Program-made: the position numbers and the translations under genes
NCBI GenBank assembly: GCA_963821885.1
Contig: CAWGFN010000002.1
Span: 1 to 64,000 of the forward strand
DNA: 64,000 nucleotides
Direction: 5' to 3'
Origin: Oleiagrimonas sp963821885
GTDB lineage: Bacteria > Pseudomonadota > Gammaproteobacteria > Xanthomonadales > Rhodanobacteraceae
Notes under the pieces: model-generated
What the model saw: the letters and a program-made list of their open reading frames with translations, nothing else
Told to the model about the DNA's origin: nothing
The model's database searches: none
Part shown: positions 46,545-55,829 of the stretch, piece by piece
How positions within the stretch are numbered: position 1 is the stretch's first letter
Layout: every line of letters starts with the position of its first letter

Positions 46545-47181
46545 TGGATGACAGGAACGTCTGCAGAGCTTAGCGCCTATTTACACGACTTCGACACGGC
46601 AGTCGACGCCACCAGAAATCCATACGGGTTCCGGTATGCGATACCGACATGCACGATCTTGTCGACAAACCACCCTGAGTTATTGGACAGGCGAACGTCA
46701 AAGTCTCACCAGAGTCAGATGAGACTACAGTGAGGAAGCACTCTTCAAAGCTAGCGATGTGCGCTCGTTCTGAAGGTCGACATTGGTCATTGCATAGGAG
46801 ATCTCTGAAAATCATGATCAGATCAAGAACTGTCTTTCAATCGACTGATGAAATGCGATCTTTCCAGATAAGTCAGTTTCGCGACCGAATTCATTTTCTG
46901 GCGTATACCGTCTAAGCCGTTTCGTGATCAGCTTGAATGCCAAATCATTCTGGACAACGATCGAATCTGCCACATCGATCATACAAGACTCAGTTCGAGA
47001 CTCAATTTCCATATGCGACTCCAAGTTCAGAGGAACAGAGATACTATTATTGAGACGTCTTACAGAATGCAGCTCCGAAGCGATCAAGCTTCAGATTCTC
47101 TAAAGATCGAAGCTTCGCTATCTGCACGATCTCCGCCAATCCCTCCTGCAACAAGCTTTTTCAGGCCAACTGATCTGAGCC
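46545..47181. other. Low-GC region between hsdS and hsdR, no clear gene
   Basis: About 640 bases of markedly lower GC. The longest coherent reading is on the minus strand, in two adjoining frames: 46818-47087 (89 codons) and 46570-46815 (81 codons). Together they could be one frameshifted protein of about 170 residues, but I find no motif in it. It may be a third island gene, for example a small accessory protein, or non-coding. Confidence 0.35.
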
Positions 47182-49486
47182 ATGAGCGAGACCGAAGCCG
47201 ACACCCGCGCCAACCGCATCGACCCCGTCCTCGCGACGCCGGCTGGGGTGAGGTCGAAGGCTCGAAGGTCCAGCGGGAACTGATCTGCCCGGGTCGTATC
47301 ACTGGCGGCGGCAGGCGCGGCCAATCCGCTGTCGGCCGACTATGTGCTGAGCTACCGTGACCGCAAGCTGGCGGTGATCGAGGCCAAGCGCGCCGGCCTC
47401 GGCCATACCGACGGCGTCGGTCAGGCCAAGGACTACGCCAGCCGCCTTAAGGCCCGCTTTGCCTATTCGACCAACGGCATCGGCTGGTACGGCATCGACA
47501 TGCAGACGGGCGCGGAAGGCGATATCGCGTTGCCTTTCCCGACGCCGCAGGACTGTGGTCCGTTGCTTCCCTGTAGGCAACGACTGGCGCGACCGTTCGG
47601 CGCAGTGCCCTTCGAGACCGGCGGCGGCAAGTGGCAGCCGCGCTATTACCAGCACAACGCCATCACCGCAGTGCTGGAGGCCATCGCCAAGGGCGACAGA
47701 CCGCATCCTGCTGACGCTGGCGACCGGCACCGGCAAGACCTCCATCGCCTTCCAGATCGCCTGGAAGCTGTTCCACGCCATTGGAACCTCAGCCGGCGAG
47801 CCCGATGCGCCGCCCGCGCATCCTGTTTCTCGCCGACCGCAACATCCTCGCCGATCAGGCCTACAACGCCTTCAGCGCCTTCGCCGCCGGACGCGCTGTG
47901 CCGCATCAGCCCCGACGAGATCCGCAAGCAGGGCAGGATCCCGAAGAACGCGAACGTGTTCTTCACGATCTTCCAGACCTTCATGACCGGGACGACGGGC
48001 CGAGTTCACCTTCGAGGGCTATCCGCCGGATTTCTTCGACTTCATCGTGATCGACGAATGCCACCGCGGCGGCGCGAAGGACGAAAGCACCTGGCGCGGC
48101 ATCCTGGAGTATTTCGCGCCCGCCGTGCAGCTCGGCCTGACCGCGACGCCCAAGCGCGATGCGAACGCCGACACCTACGCCTATTTCGGCGACCCGGTCT
48201 ACACCTACGCGCTGAAGGAAGGCATCGGCGACGGCTTCCTGACCCCTTCAAGGTGCGCCAGATGGCGAGCACGCTGGACACCTACACCTTCTCCGACGAG
48301 GACGAAGTGGTCGGCGGCGAGATCGACCCGGACAGGGAATACACCGAGGCCGATTTCAACACCAAGCTGATCATCGACGAGCGCGAGGAGAGCCGCGTGG
48401 CCGAGTTCATGGACCAGATCGACCAGCGCCAGAAGACGCTGGTGTTCTGCGCCACGCAGGACCACGCCGCGCGGGTGCGCAACTTCATCAACCAGATCAA
48501 GGACAACCCCGACCCGCACTACTGCGAGCGGGTCACGGCCGACGACGGCAAGCTCGGCGAGCAGCACCTGCGCGAGTTCCAGGACAACGAGAAGACGCTG
48601 CCGACGATCCTGACGACCTCGCAGAAGCTCTCCACCGGCGTGGATGCGCGCAACATCCGCAACATCGTGCTGCTGCGGCCGATCAGGTCGATGATCGAGT
48701 TCAAGCAGATCATCGGCCGCGGCACGCGGACCTTCGACGGCAAGGATTTCTTCACGATCTACGACTTCGTGAAGGCCTACGAGCACTTCAACGATCCGGA
48801 ATGGGATGGCGAACCGCTGCCGCCAGAGGAACCAGGACCGGACAGGCCCCGTATCCGAAGAAGCCTGCCCAAGCGCCCAGATGAGGCGCGTGAGCCGCCA
48901 CCGCCGCCGAGAAGATCGTCGTGAAGCTGGCCGACGGCAAGGAACGCCAGATCCGCTATCTGCCGACCACCACCTATTGGTCACACGACGGCCGCCGATC
49001 ACCGCCGCAGGAGTTCATGGAGCAGCTCTTCGGCGATCTGGGCAGCGATGGTGACTCCGAGAGGACGAACTGCGCGCGATCTGGAGCGATCCCGACCGCC
49101 GCGAAGCCTTCATCCAACGCCTGGCCGAGATGGGCTACGACGCCGAGCGCCTGGAGGACATGCGCCGGCTGATCGACGCCCGAACAGCGACATCTTCGAT
49201 GTGCTGGCCTATATCCGGTTCACGCTGGCCCCATTGGCCCGCTCCGAGCGCGCGAGCGCACGCACGCAAGTCAGGCCTCGATGGATACGAGGCGGAGATG
49301 CGCGAGTTCCTGGACTACGTGCTGAACGCCTACGAAGCTCATGGCGTCGAAGAACTGGCACCGCGCAAGATCGCCGACTTCCTGCGCATCCGCTACGGCG
49401 GAGTCAATGATGCTAAGCGCGTGCTGGGCGGCGTCCCGTCCATCGGCGATGCCTTCATCAAGATCCAGTCTCACCTATATCAGTGA
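47182..49486 (+). pseudogene. hsdR: Type I restriction endonuclease subunit, many frameshifts
   Basis: ATP-dependent translocase and nuclease of the type I system. Across frames: MSETEADTRANRIDPVL start; PD-(D/E)xK nuclease with VIEAKRAGLGHTDGVGQAKD; Walker A in LATGTGKTSIAFQIAW; DEAD-type box DECHRGGAKD; TATPKRDANADTYAYFGDPV; helicase motif VI region IGRGTRTFDGKDFFTIYDF; and the usual C-terminus GGVPSIGDAFIKIQSHLYQ. The longest unbroken part is about 48257-48920. At least eight breaks are visible (near 47233, 47310, 47565, 47700, 47800, 48000, 48245, 48900 and beyond). Overall size, about 770 codons, fits a complete gene. Confidence 0.88.
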
Positions 49487-49568
49487 TGGATCAGGCTGAA
49501 GGCCTCAAAAAAACTGAATCATTGGCAGTTGTGGTGAGGCTCCGGTTTGCGGCGCAGGCTGCGCATAG

Positions 49569-49590
49569 TTCCGGCATACATTTGCCGGAA
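49569..49590. terminator. Inverted repeat between convergent hsdR and ABC-3C genes
   Basis: A perfect 8-bp stem with a 6-base loop (49569-49576 with 49583-49590), centrally placed in the 224-base convergent gap. Plausible two-way terminator, though flanking T/A runs are short. Confidence 0.4.
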
Positions 49591-49710
49591 AGGATTTGCT
49601 TACTAACAGACTGAATGTGTCGTGACCAATACCATACAAGACGGCAGGCTGGAATCGGCAGGAGAGGCCGTTGGCAGCATATGTAATTGCAATGTCAGAT
49701 TGGTTCCAAG

Positions 49711-51679
49711 TTACTTGCCATCTGATAAGGGCCAGTCTTCCGGAACCAGCGCAGGAGGCTTGGTCCAAGGCTGTTCCACCAGCGCGTCTTGGAACCACTG
49801 TTCGCGAAGGTTCGCGTGCTCGGTGACGATCAGTTGGAAGCCGGGTGCGTCCTCCTGCGTGAACTTGAGCAGCAGCTCAAACAACCGGCGAACCGCCTTA
49901 AGATCGGCATCGGCTTCCGTCTTCTGGATCGAACCGTCGGCTTCCTTGTAGACCTGCTCGGACGGGAAATAGACCTGGGTTGGCTGGTCGATCAGCAGGA
50001 ACCGCGGGATCGGGCGGTTGTTTTTGACTGCGAACAGGTGCAGGGCGAGCAGCGCCGAGAGGTGGTAGGCCAGATGGTTCTCGCCACCGCCGGTTCGGCT
50101 CATGGGAACAGGGCGTTCGGGTCGATCAAAGACGATCGTGATGTTGCGCCAAGTCGAACCGCGCCGGGTAAGTCTCGGAACTCAGCCTCGAACTTCTGGA
50201 TATATTGCGTTATTTGCGCCGAGATGATGTTCAGTATCGAATTCAACCGTTCGTTGCTGTCGTCTGCGCCGATGCGCTCTTCAAGATCCTCAACCTTGCA
50301 GCTTGAGGCGGCGATTCTTCGCCTTCAAGCCTGGCAAGTTCTTCGTTCGGGAGCGAGATTTTCCAGGAACAGGCTGATGCGGCCGACGACACGTGCGGCC
50401 GCGTTGTTGCGGGTGCCCATCTGGGCGATCACCTCGTTGGCCGCTATCGCTGCGGAAAGTTCGGCTTCCTTCTCCTTGATGGCGCCGGCGATCTCCTGTG
50501 CCTTGCCATCCAGATCGGACAGATAGGCATCGAGCTTGGGACGCTGGCCGGTGGCGATGCGCAATTCGGCGTCGAGCGATTGCAGTTCGTTGAGTAGGAC
50601 CGATGGCGACAGGTGATTCCAGCGCCAGGTTCCGCTCGCTGAACGGCCACTGCCACTCGCCGGTGTCCGGGTTCTTCGGCAGCGCCTTGATCGAGGCCAG
50701 CCGGTCCAACTGCTCGGTGGCCTCGCTCTCGTAGCCGCCGGCGCGTTTGGCGAACTGGCGGGCGGCATCGATCCTGGCCTGCGATGTCGCGGCGATCCTT
50801 GCGCAACTGGACCAGTTCCTCTTCGAGACGCGAAATCCTGCTGCCATCGTCTTCGGGGATCGTTTCGGGCTTCCAGGAGAGGGCCGTCCTCAAGGCTTCG
50901 ATGATCCCGTCGGCATTGGGTTCGAGATCGGCGCTGCCGATCACACCAACGGCTTTAGCCTCGGAGTAGAGGCCGATAGCCTTCTCGTGCGACGTGTCGA
51001 TGGCATCCCGCGCCTGTTCCAGCAATTTCGCTGTTGAGCCTGAGATCCCGTTGTGCAATGCGTAGCTTGGATTCGAGTTCGTAGCGGTCATCAGAGGAGA
51101 CACCGAGCAGGATCGGTAACGTGTCGCGAATCGCCTGCGGCTGGGTTGTACTCGTTCTGGCGATATTGAGAAGCTGGTCTTTATTGGCGACCAACCCCTG
51201 CTTCTGGAACAGGTAGTAGAACGTGTGCTTGACGTTCGCGTCGTAGCTGTCCCGGCTGTGTTCGAGGGCGACATCGGTGCGATTCTCGGGAATACCAAGC
51301 AGACGCGAAAGTAGGGTGACGACGGCTATCGTCGTCCGAGTTGACCGCCAGCTCCTCGAACGTCGGGAGCTTGCAGCTCTGTGCCCCGACGTAGCATCGC
51401 GGTGCTGCAACTCGCTCCGCCGCCGGGCGGCGTGGGCTTGGCAACCAACACTTGCTCATTCTCGAACTGGTAGATAACGGCGAACCAAGCCACTTTGTCG
51501 CGAATGACGCCTTCCGGGACATTGAACGAGGAGCGTCCCATGCAGTATTCGATGATCTCGGACAACGCCGACTTGCCGGTGGAGGAACGTCCAGTGATGA
51601 CGTTCAGGCCGTCCACTTTAAAATGCAGGTCGCGGCGCTGCCCGTCGTGGCTGTAGATGTGGATGGACTTGATCTTCAT
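49711..51679 (-). pseudogene. DUF3732-type ABC ATPase of a three-component (ABC-3C) system, frameshifted
   Basis: SMC/Rad50-like ABC ATPase with a long coiled-coil middle. The N-terminal Walker A is GRSSTGKSALSEI (about residue 31), followed by IEYCMGRSSFNVPEGVIRDK. The central part is rich in heptads (RISRLEEELVQLRK, then EATEQLDRLASIKALP). The C-terminus has the signature-like MSRTGGGENHLAYHL and a Walker B RFLLIDQPTQVYFPSE with Gln-Pro in place of the usual Glu-Pro, as is normal for DUF3732 proteins. Breaks lie near 51400, 51040, 50795, 50600, 50350 and 50130. The ATG overlaps the middle-component stop by 4 bases. Assignment rests on the DUF3732 pattern and neighbours. Confidence 0.8.
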
Positions 51680-52165
51680 GGGCGGATTCCGAAAGTCGTA
51701 TAGATGGTCACTCGGTCGGCGATGCGTGCGAACTCCTTCCCGACGAAGCGCGCCACTCGCTGGCAGGACTTGGTTTCGTCGGTTCCCGTTACCGACTTCC
51801 GAACCTTGTCGGGGACGGTCTGGAGACGCCCGTCATCCGCGACCGAGATGCAGCCTCTTTCCATCAGAAAGCCGAAGCCCTCGAACGCATAGGGCAGCAT
51901 CTGCGGTGGCCCTGTCGGCAAAACCCACCTGCACTTGCGGGTTCTTCTCCGTGATCTTCAGGAGATAGCTCCGGGAACTGGCGGCGATCACTTCGCGCGA
52001 ATCCTTGTGCAGGCACAGGGGCAGAACGAGCAGTGAGAGCGAGAAGGGCATGCCGCGGGGGTCTTCTTCCTCGTAACCCTGCATGGCACGGAACAGGACC
52101 AAGCCGCAGAAGGCGGGGTTGAACAGGTTCCGTATCTCGAAAGGGCGTTGGTCCCAGCGTTTCAC
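51676..52165 (-). pseudogene. ABC-3C middle component, one frameshift
   Basis: Small helical protein of about 162 codons. It begins with GTG at 52165: VKRWDQRPFEIRNLFNPAFC, then GMPFSLSLLVLPLCLHKDSR, both strongly typical of ABC three-component system middle components, and ends MERGCISVADDGRLQTVPDK through TIYTTFGIRP. A single frame change near 51910 separates the halves. The stop overlaps the ATPase start (ATGA). In described ABC-3C systems the middle component bridges ATPase and effector; the exact role is not known. Confidence 0.78.
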
Positions 52166-53439
52166 TGTGGACACCCCCAATACCTTGCCGAGGCGGTCGA
52201 GGAACCGGGGATGCCAGTAGACCCTGGGTTCAGGTGCGGCATCGGCCAGTATGTGGAAGGAGCCGCGGGTGACATAGGGTTCAGTCACGCGTGCCCGGAT
52301 GCGCAGCGATTCAATATTCCCGCTCTGCTAGGTCCGCCCACTTGTAAAGTCCTTGCCGGCCTCGCTGCAGCACGTCCTCGGCGCTGTTCTCGTCAAGATC
52401 CTCGAATACGACATCCCTGTAGCGGCTCCATTCATCGACAAGGCGATCTTCGTAGTCCTCGATCTCTCCCGACACCAGTAGGTTCTCACGCGCCCACTTC
52501 CGATCGTTGTTCAAACGCCCTGTAGTAATCCAGGATCGCATTGCGGATGCGGTTGGAGGAGACTCCGATCTCCCGCAGTTGCACCACGAAGGTCCGGGGG
52601 TCGTTCTCGGTGTCGATCTCGCCGGCAGGCTCCTTCCCGCGGAACGTGATAGGAAGATTGTCCAGCTTGTATTCCTCGGACAGGGCGGAGAGCTTGTCCG
52701 ATACCTCGAAGCCGAAAATTCCTTCGTCTCTGTTGCCGGTCAACTGCTTGATGACCTCGTCGTTCCACCATCCCTCAAGCCGCTCGAACACGGCATTCCG
52801 GTGCTCGCGCCGGATGCTGCGCATGTGCCTGTCCTTGATGGTCTCCGGGATGTCCTCGATGCGGGGGCTGCCGTCGAGAATCAGGATGCGGACCAGGAAA
52901 TCCTGCTTTTCGGTGGGAGCTCAGTTCGTTGAATTCCTTCGCGATGTCGCCGATGAAATCCGACTTCGACTTCCGAGGGCTTTCTTCCGCCTGCTCGGCC
53001 AGCGTCTTCGTTTCATCGCCCGTACCGCTGCTGGACCGGGAGGAATTCCTTCGAGAAACGATGTCATCTGAAACTGTGCCGGTCGTGAACAAGAAGAAGC
53101 GTAGGTTCGATGCGCTGCGGCCATCGCGTTTGTACCGCACCAGCCAGATGCGAACGGATTTCCAGAAGTCGGTCGACAAGTCGGTCAGGCGGTCGCCGGC
53201 AGCCTTGTGCTTGAGCGATGCGAGGGACTTACGGCCATCCTTGTCCACGAAATCCAGGTCGTCGTCCTTTTCAAGGAAGACGGCGGTGTTCTCCGGCAAC
53301 TCCAGCAACCGGAGCAGGGCGAGGCGCGGCTGGTAGATGTATCCCAGGCCTTGTTCGCTGGCTGAATACTGGTCCGTGGGTCTATCAACGATATCAACCC
53401 CCTTTCACGCGAGACGGGCTGACAAGGTGGTCGAAGCAT
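52162..53439 (-). pseudogene. ABC-3C effector with nuclease-like N-terminus and C-terminal docking domain, frameshifted
   Basis: First gene of the cluster. The N-terminal domain (GLGYIYQPRLALLRLLELPE, then LEKDDDLDFVDKDGRKSLAS and SLKHKA) has the layout of the Cap4-like dsDNA nuclease fold: opening YQ helix, E-D-D-type acidic strand, and a Lys strand (KHK for the usual QxKH). The middle is helical (RREHRNAVFERLEGWWNDEV). The C-terminus VTEPYVTRGSFHILADAAPE, WHPRFLDRLG is typical of ABC-3C C-terminal domains. Breaks near 53350, 52915, 52520, 52320 and 52150. The start is uncertain: ATG 53439 is in a frame that must shift near 53350. Confidence 0.72.
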
Positions 53440-53824
53440 TCTGCTGCGCCCCGCCCCCATAAAGTCCGATAGCCCCCACTCTGGGGACTGAGGGTATCAA
53501 ATTCGCCTAACGACTGCTTTTTGGCGATAAGCAGAGTTTTGGCGGGTTTGTTTGACTCTTTCTATGTTCGCTTAGGGTTGCCTTCGGTCTGCCACGGCAC
53601 ATCGGGTCGTAGTTGGTCACAAACCAACTGTTCCTGGTCTTTGACCACAACAGCATATGGAAACTGGCGTCATGCGCATAACTAGCGACTCAGCCACAGG
53701 TTGCCAAAACACTGGCCAGCCGTTTTGGTCATCTTTCGCTCGGTAGCGTGGCACTTCGAAGTTACGGTGAAGCAATGTTATATCCCCTGCTCGACGAAAT
53801 TTTGACGGTCATTAATGCCCGTTT
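53440..53824. other. Island region upstream of the ABC-3C cluster
   Basis: About 385 bases with lower GC and no recognisable gene, presumably holding the promoter for the minus-strand cluster. A 7-bp inverted repeat (53611-53617 with 53623-53629, 5-base centre) could be an operator. No regulator gene is present. Confidence 0.4.
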
Positions 53825-53879
53825 TGTGGTTCCCCTGTGGTTCCCCTCAGCAGTCGTTTCCAGTCGTTTCCAGTCGTGT
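53825..53879 (+). repeat. Right arm-type repeats
   Basis: 53825-53845 matches 44123-44143 with one mismatch (paired GTGGTTCCC units). Immediately after, CAGTCGTTTC occurs in three tandem 10-base units (53850-53879, the last diverged). This arrangement beside attR suggests recombinase or excision-factor arm sites. Confidence 0.5.
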
Positions 53880-53952
53880 TGAGCAAGCCTTGGCGCCCAG
53901 AAAAATGGCTTAAAACCGTGGTTTTTCGTGCTGTAAGTCCATCAAAAATAAT

Positions 53953-53999
53953 ATTGAAAATCCCCGTGTCGGCGGTTCGATTCCGTCCCTGGCCACCAT
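53953..53999 (+). repeat. attR, 47-base direct repeat
   Basis: Perfect copy of 44030-44076 covering the 3' half of tRNA-Phe without its 5' half, so it is not a functional tRNA. It marks the right border of the island. Confidence 0.92.
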
Positions 54000-54008
54000 G
54001 CACATCAA

Positions 54009-54038
54009 GGGCTTGCAGCGATGCAGGCCCTTTTTTTT
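54009..54038 (+). terminator. Displaced original tRNA-Phe terminator
   Basis: A 9-bp stem with a GCGA loop (54009-54017 with 54022-54030) followed by eight T. It begins 9 bases after attR and would have been the terminator of tRNA-Phe before the island inserted. Confidence 0.75.
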
Positions 54039-54277
54039 GCATGTGGCCTGTCGATCCCACGGCCACTGGCCGATCTTCGCATGACCTCGCACGTGACGAC
54101 TCGAGGCAACGAGTGCTTGCGGCCACTCATTGCCTCTGAAGAGACATGTCGCTGCCGGCGGTTCGACGACGGGGTCGCATTTGCACGTCGGCGCTTTGTG
54201 CGTTCAACTTGACCAACTGGCGCGGACCACAGTCCGACCGACCGGATCAGCATGTATCGCCAGCCTGGGATGAAAGC

Positions 54278-55645
54278 ATGGCCACGCAAGAGGATGGTGC
54301 AAGGCATTTGCGTCCACGACCGCTCGGCCACCTGAGCGGCTATCTGGACAAGCTGGTCCAGGGCCGGCTGTGGCTGAAGGTCATCATCGGCATGGTCCTG
54401 GGCGTGGCCACGGGCATCGTGCTGGGGCCCAGCGTGGGGCTGGTGGAGCCACGCACGGCCTACGCCATCGGCAACTGGCTGGCGCTGCCCGGGCGGCTGT
54501 TCCTGCTGCTGATCCAGATGATCGTCATCCCGCTCATCTTCGCCTCGGTGATCCGCGGGCTGAACTCGGGTGGCAGCCTGGCGCAGCTGCGGCGGCTGGG
54601 CCTGCGCGTGGCGATCTATTTCGTGTGCACCACCACCGTCGCCATCTGCATCGGCCTGGCGGTGGCGTTGATCATCAAGCCCGGGCATTACATCGACAGC
54701 GCCATGGTGCAGCAGGCCATCGGCAGCGCACACACCGCCGCGCTGCCGACCTCGGCGCCGGGCATGCCGGCGCTGGGCGATCTGCCGCAAAAGCTGATCA
54801 CCATCCTGCCGTCCAATCCACTCACCGCGATGGTCAAGGGCGAGATGCTGCAGGTGGTGCTGTTCGCGATCATCTTCGGCGTGGCGCTGGTGATGATGCC
54901 GACGGCCAAGTCCAAGCCCTTGCTGGATGTGCTCGATTCGCTGCTTGAAGTGTGCATGACCGTGGTGCGCGTGGCGATGCGCCTGGCGCCCTATGCGGTG
55001 TTCGGCCTGATGACGCAGCTGACCACGAAGATCGGCCTGGACGCGCTGCTGGGCATGGCCGTGTACGTGGGCACCGTGCTGCTGGGGCTGGGGTTGCTGC
55101 TGTGCTTCTACCTGGTGGTGGTGTTCGTGGTTGGCCGCATGCGCCCGCACACCTTCCTTTCCGCCGCGCGCGAGGTCATGCTGCTGGCGTTTTCCACTTC
55201 CAGTTCCGCCGCGGTGCTGCCGGTGACCATGAAGACGGCGCAGGACAAGCTGCACGTCCGTCCGTCCGTGGCGCAGTTCGTGGTCCCGCTGGGCGCCACC
55301 ATCAACATGGACGGCACCGCGCTGTACCAGGGCGTGGCCGCGATCTTCCTGGCCCAGGTGTTCGGCGTGGACGTCGGAACCGGCGGCATGCTGCTGATCA
55401 TCGTCACCGCCGTGGGCGCCTCCATCGGCGCACCGGCCACCCCGGGCGTGGGCATGGTGATCCTGGCCATGGTGCTGGAATCGGTGAACATCCCCATCGC
55501 CGGCATCGCCCTGATCCTCGGCGTGGACCGCGTGCTGGACATGAGTCGCACCGCTGTCAACGTGTGCGGGGACCTGACGGCGAGCACGGTGATGGATCGG
55601 TGGTTGCCGGGGGAGAATGGCCCGGATTTAGACGGCTCGCAGTGA
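54278..55645 (+). CDS. Dicarboxylate/amino acid:cation symporter (DAACS family)
   Basis: Inner membrane transporter of the glutamate/C4-dicarboxylate family. The 455 residues have about eight hydrophobic segments with the two re-entrant signatures FSTSSSAAVLPVTM (Ser-rich HP1) and INMDGTALYQG, plus the GASIGAPATPGVGMV segment of HP2. The ATG at 54278 (MATQEDGARHLRPRP) gives the expected size; the frame upstream is not similar. The substrate could be dicarboxylate or glutamate. First intact chromosomal gene right of the island; convergent with the AraC gene. Confidence 0.93.
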   Translation: MATQEDGARHLRPRPLGHLSGYLDKLVQGRLWLKVIIGMVLGVATGIVLGPSVGLVEPRTAYAIGNWLALPGRLFLLLIQMIVIPLIFASVIRGLNSGGSLAQLRRLGLRVAIYFVCTTTVAICIGLAVALIIKPGHYIDSAMVQQAIGSAHTAALPTSAPGMPALGDLPQKLITILPSNPLTAMVKGEMLQVVLFAIIFGVALVMMPTAKSKPLLDVLDSLLEVCMTVVRVAMRLAPYAVFGLMTQLTTKIGLDALLGMAVYVGTVLLGLGLLLCFYLVVVFVVGRMRPHTFLSAAREVMLLAFSTSSSAAVLPVTMKTAQDKLHVRPSVAQFVVPLGATINMDGTALYQGVAAIFLAQVFGVDVGTGGMLLIIVTAVGASIGAPATPGVGMVILAMVLESVNIPIAGIALILGVDRVLDMSRTAVNVCGDLTASTVMDRWLPGENGPDLDGSQ

Positions 55646-55829
55646 ACCCGCTCGGTTTTCGTCATGCGTCCGATGCACGATTGTCGCTCTCAGTACTGGA
55701 CGCCTGATCCTCAGGTTGGCCGCCTGCTTGTTGGTTCGCCGTCCGCAGTGGATGCCGCATGTCGGCATGGCGGACGCCACGCCCGCGTCGCACACGGGTC
55801 ATGCGCCCTGGCACAGCGGTCATGTGGAA

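Noticed and set aside
47344..48924. A single intact 526-codon gene
   Set aside because: It joins parts of hsdR in the right frame with stretches read in the wrong frame; homology-like segments switch to other frames inside it.
52162..52288. Effector-middle component fusion protein
   Set aside because: One base removed from a G run restores the usual stop/start overlap, so the fusion is more likely an indel artefact.
53812..54126. 104-codon minus-strand frame with GRNRTADTGIF
   Set aside because: This kind of frame arises from reading through tRNA 3' sequence (here attR); it also crosses the island border.
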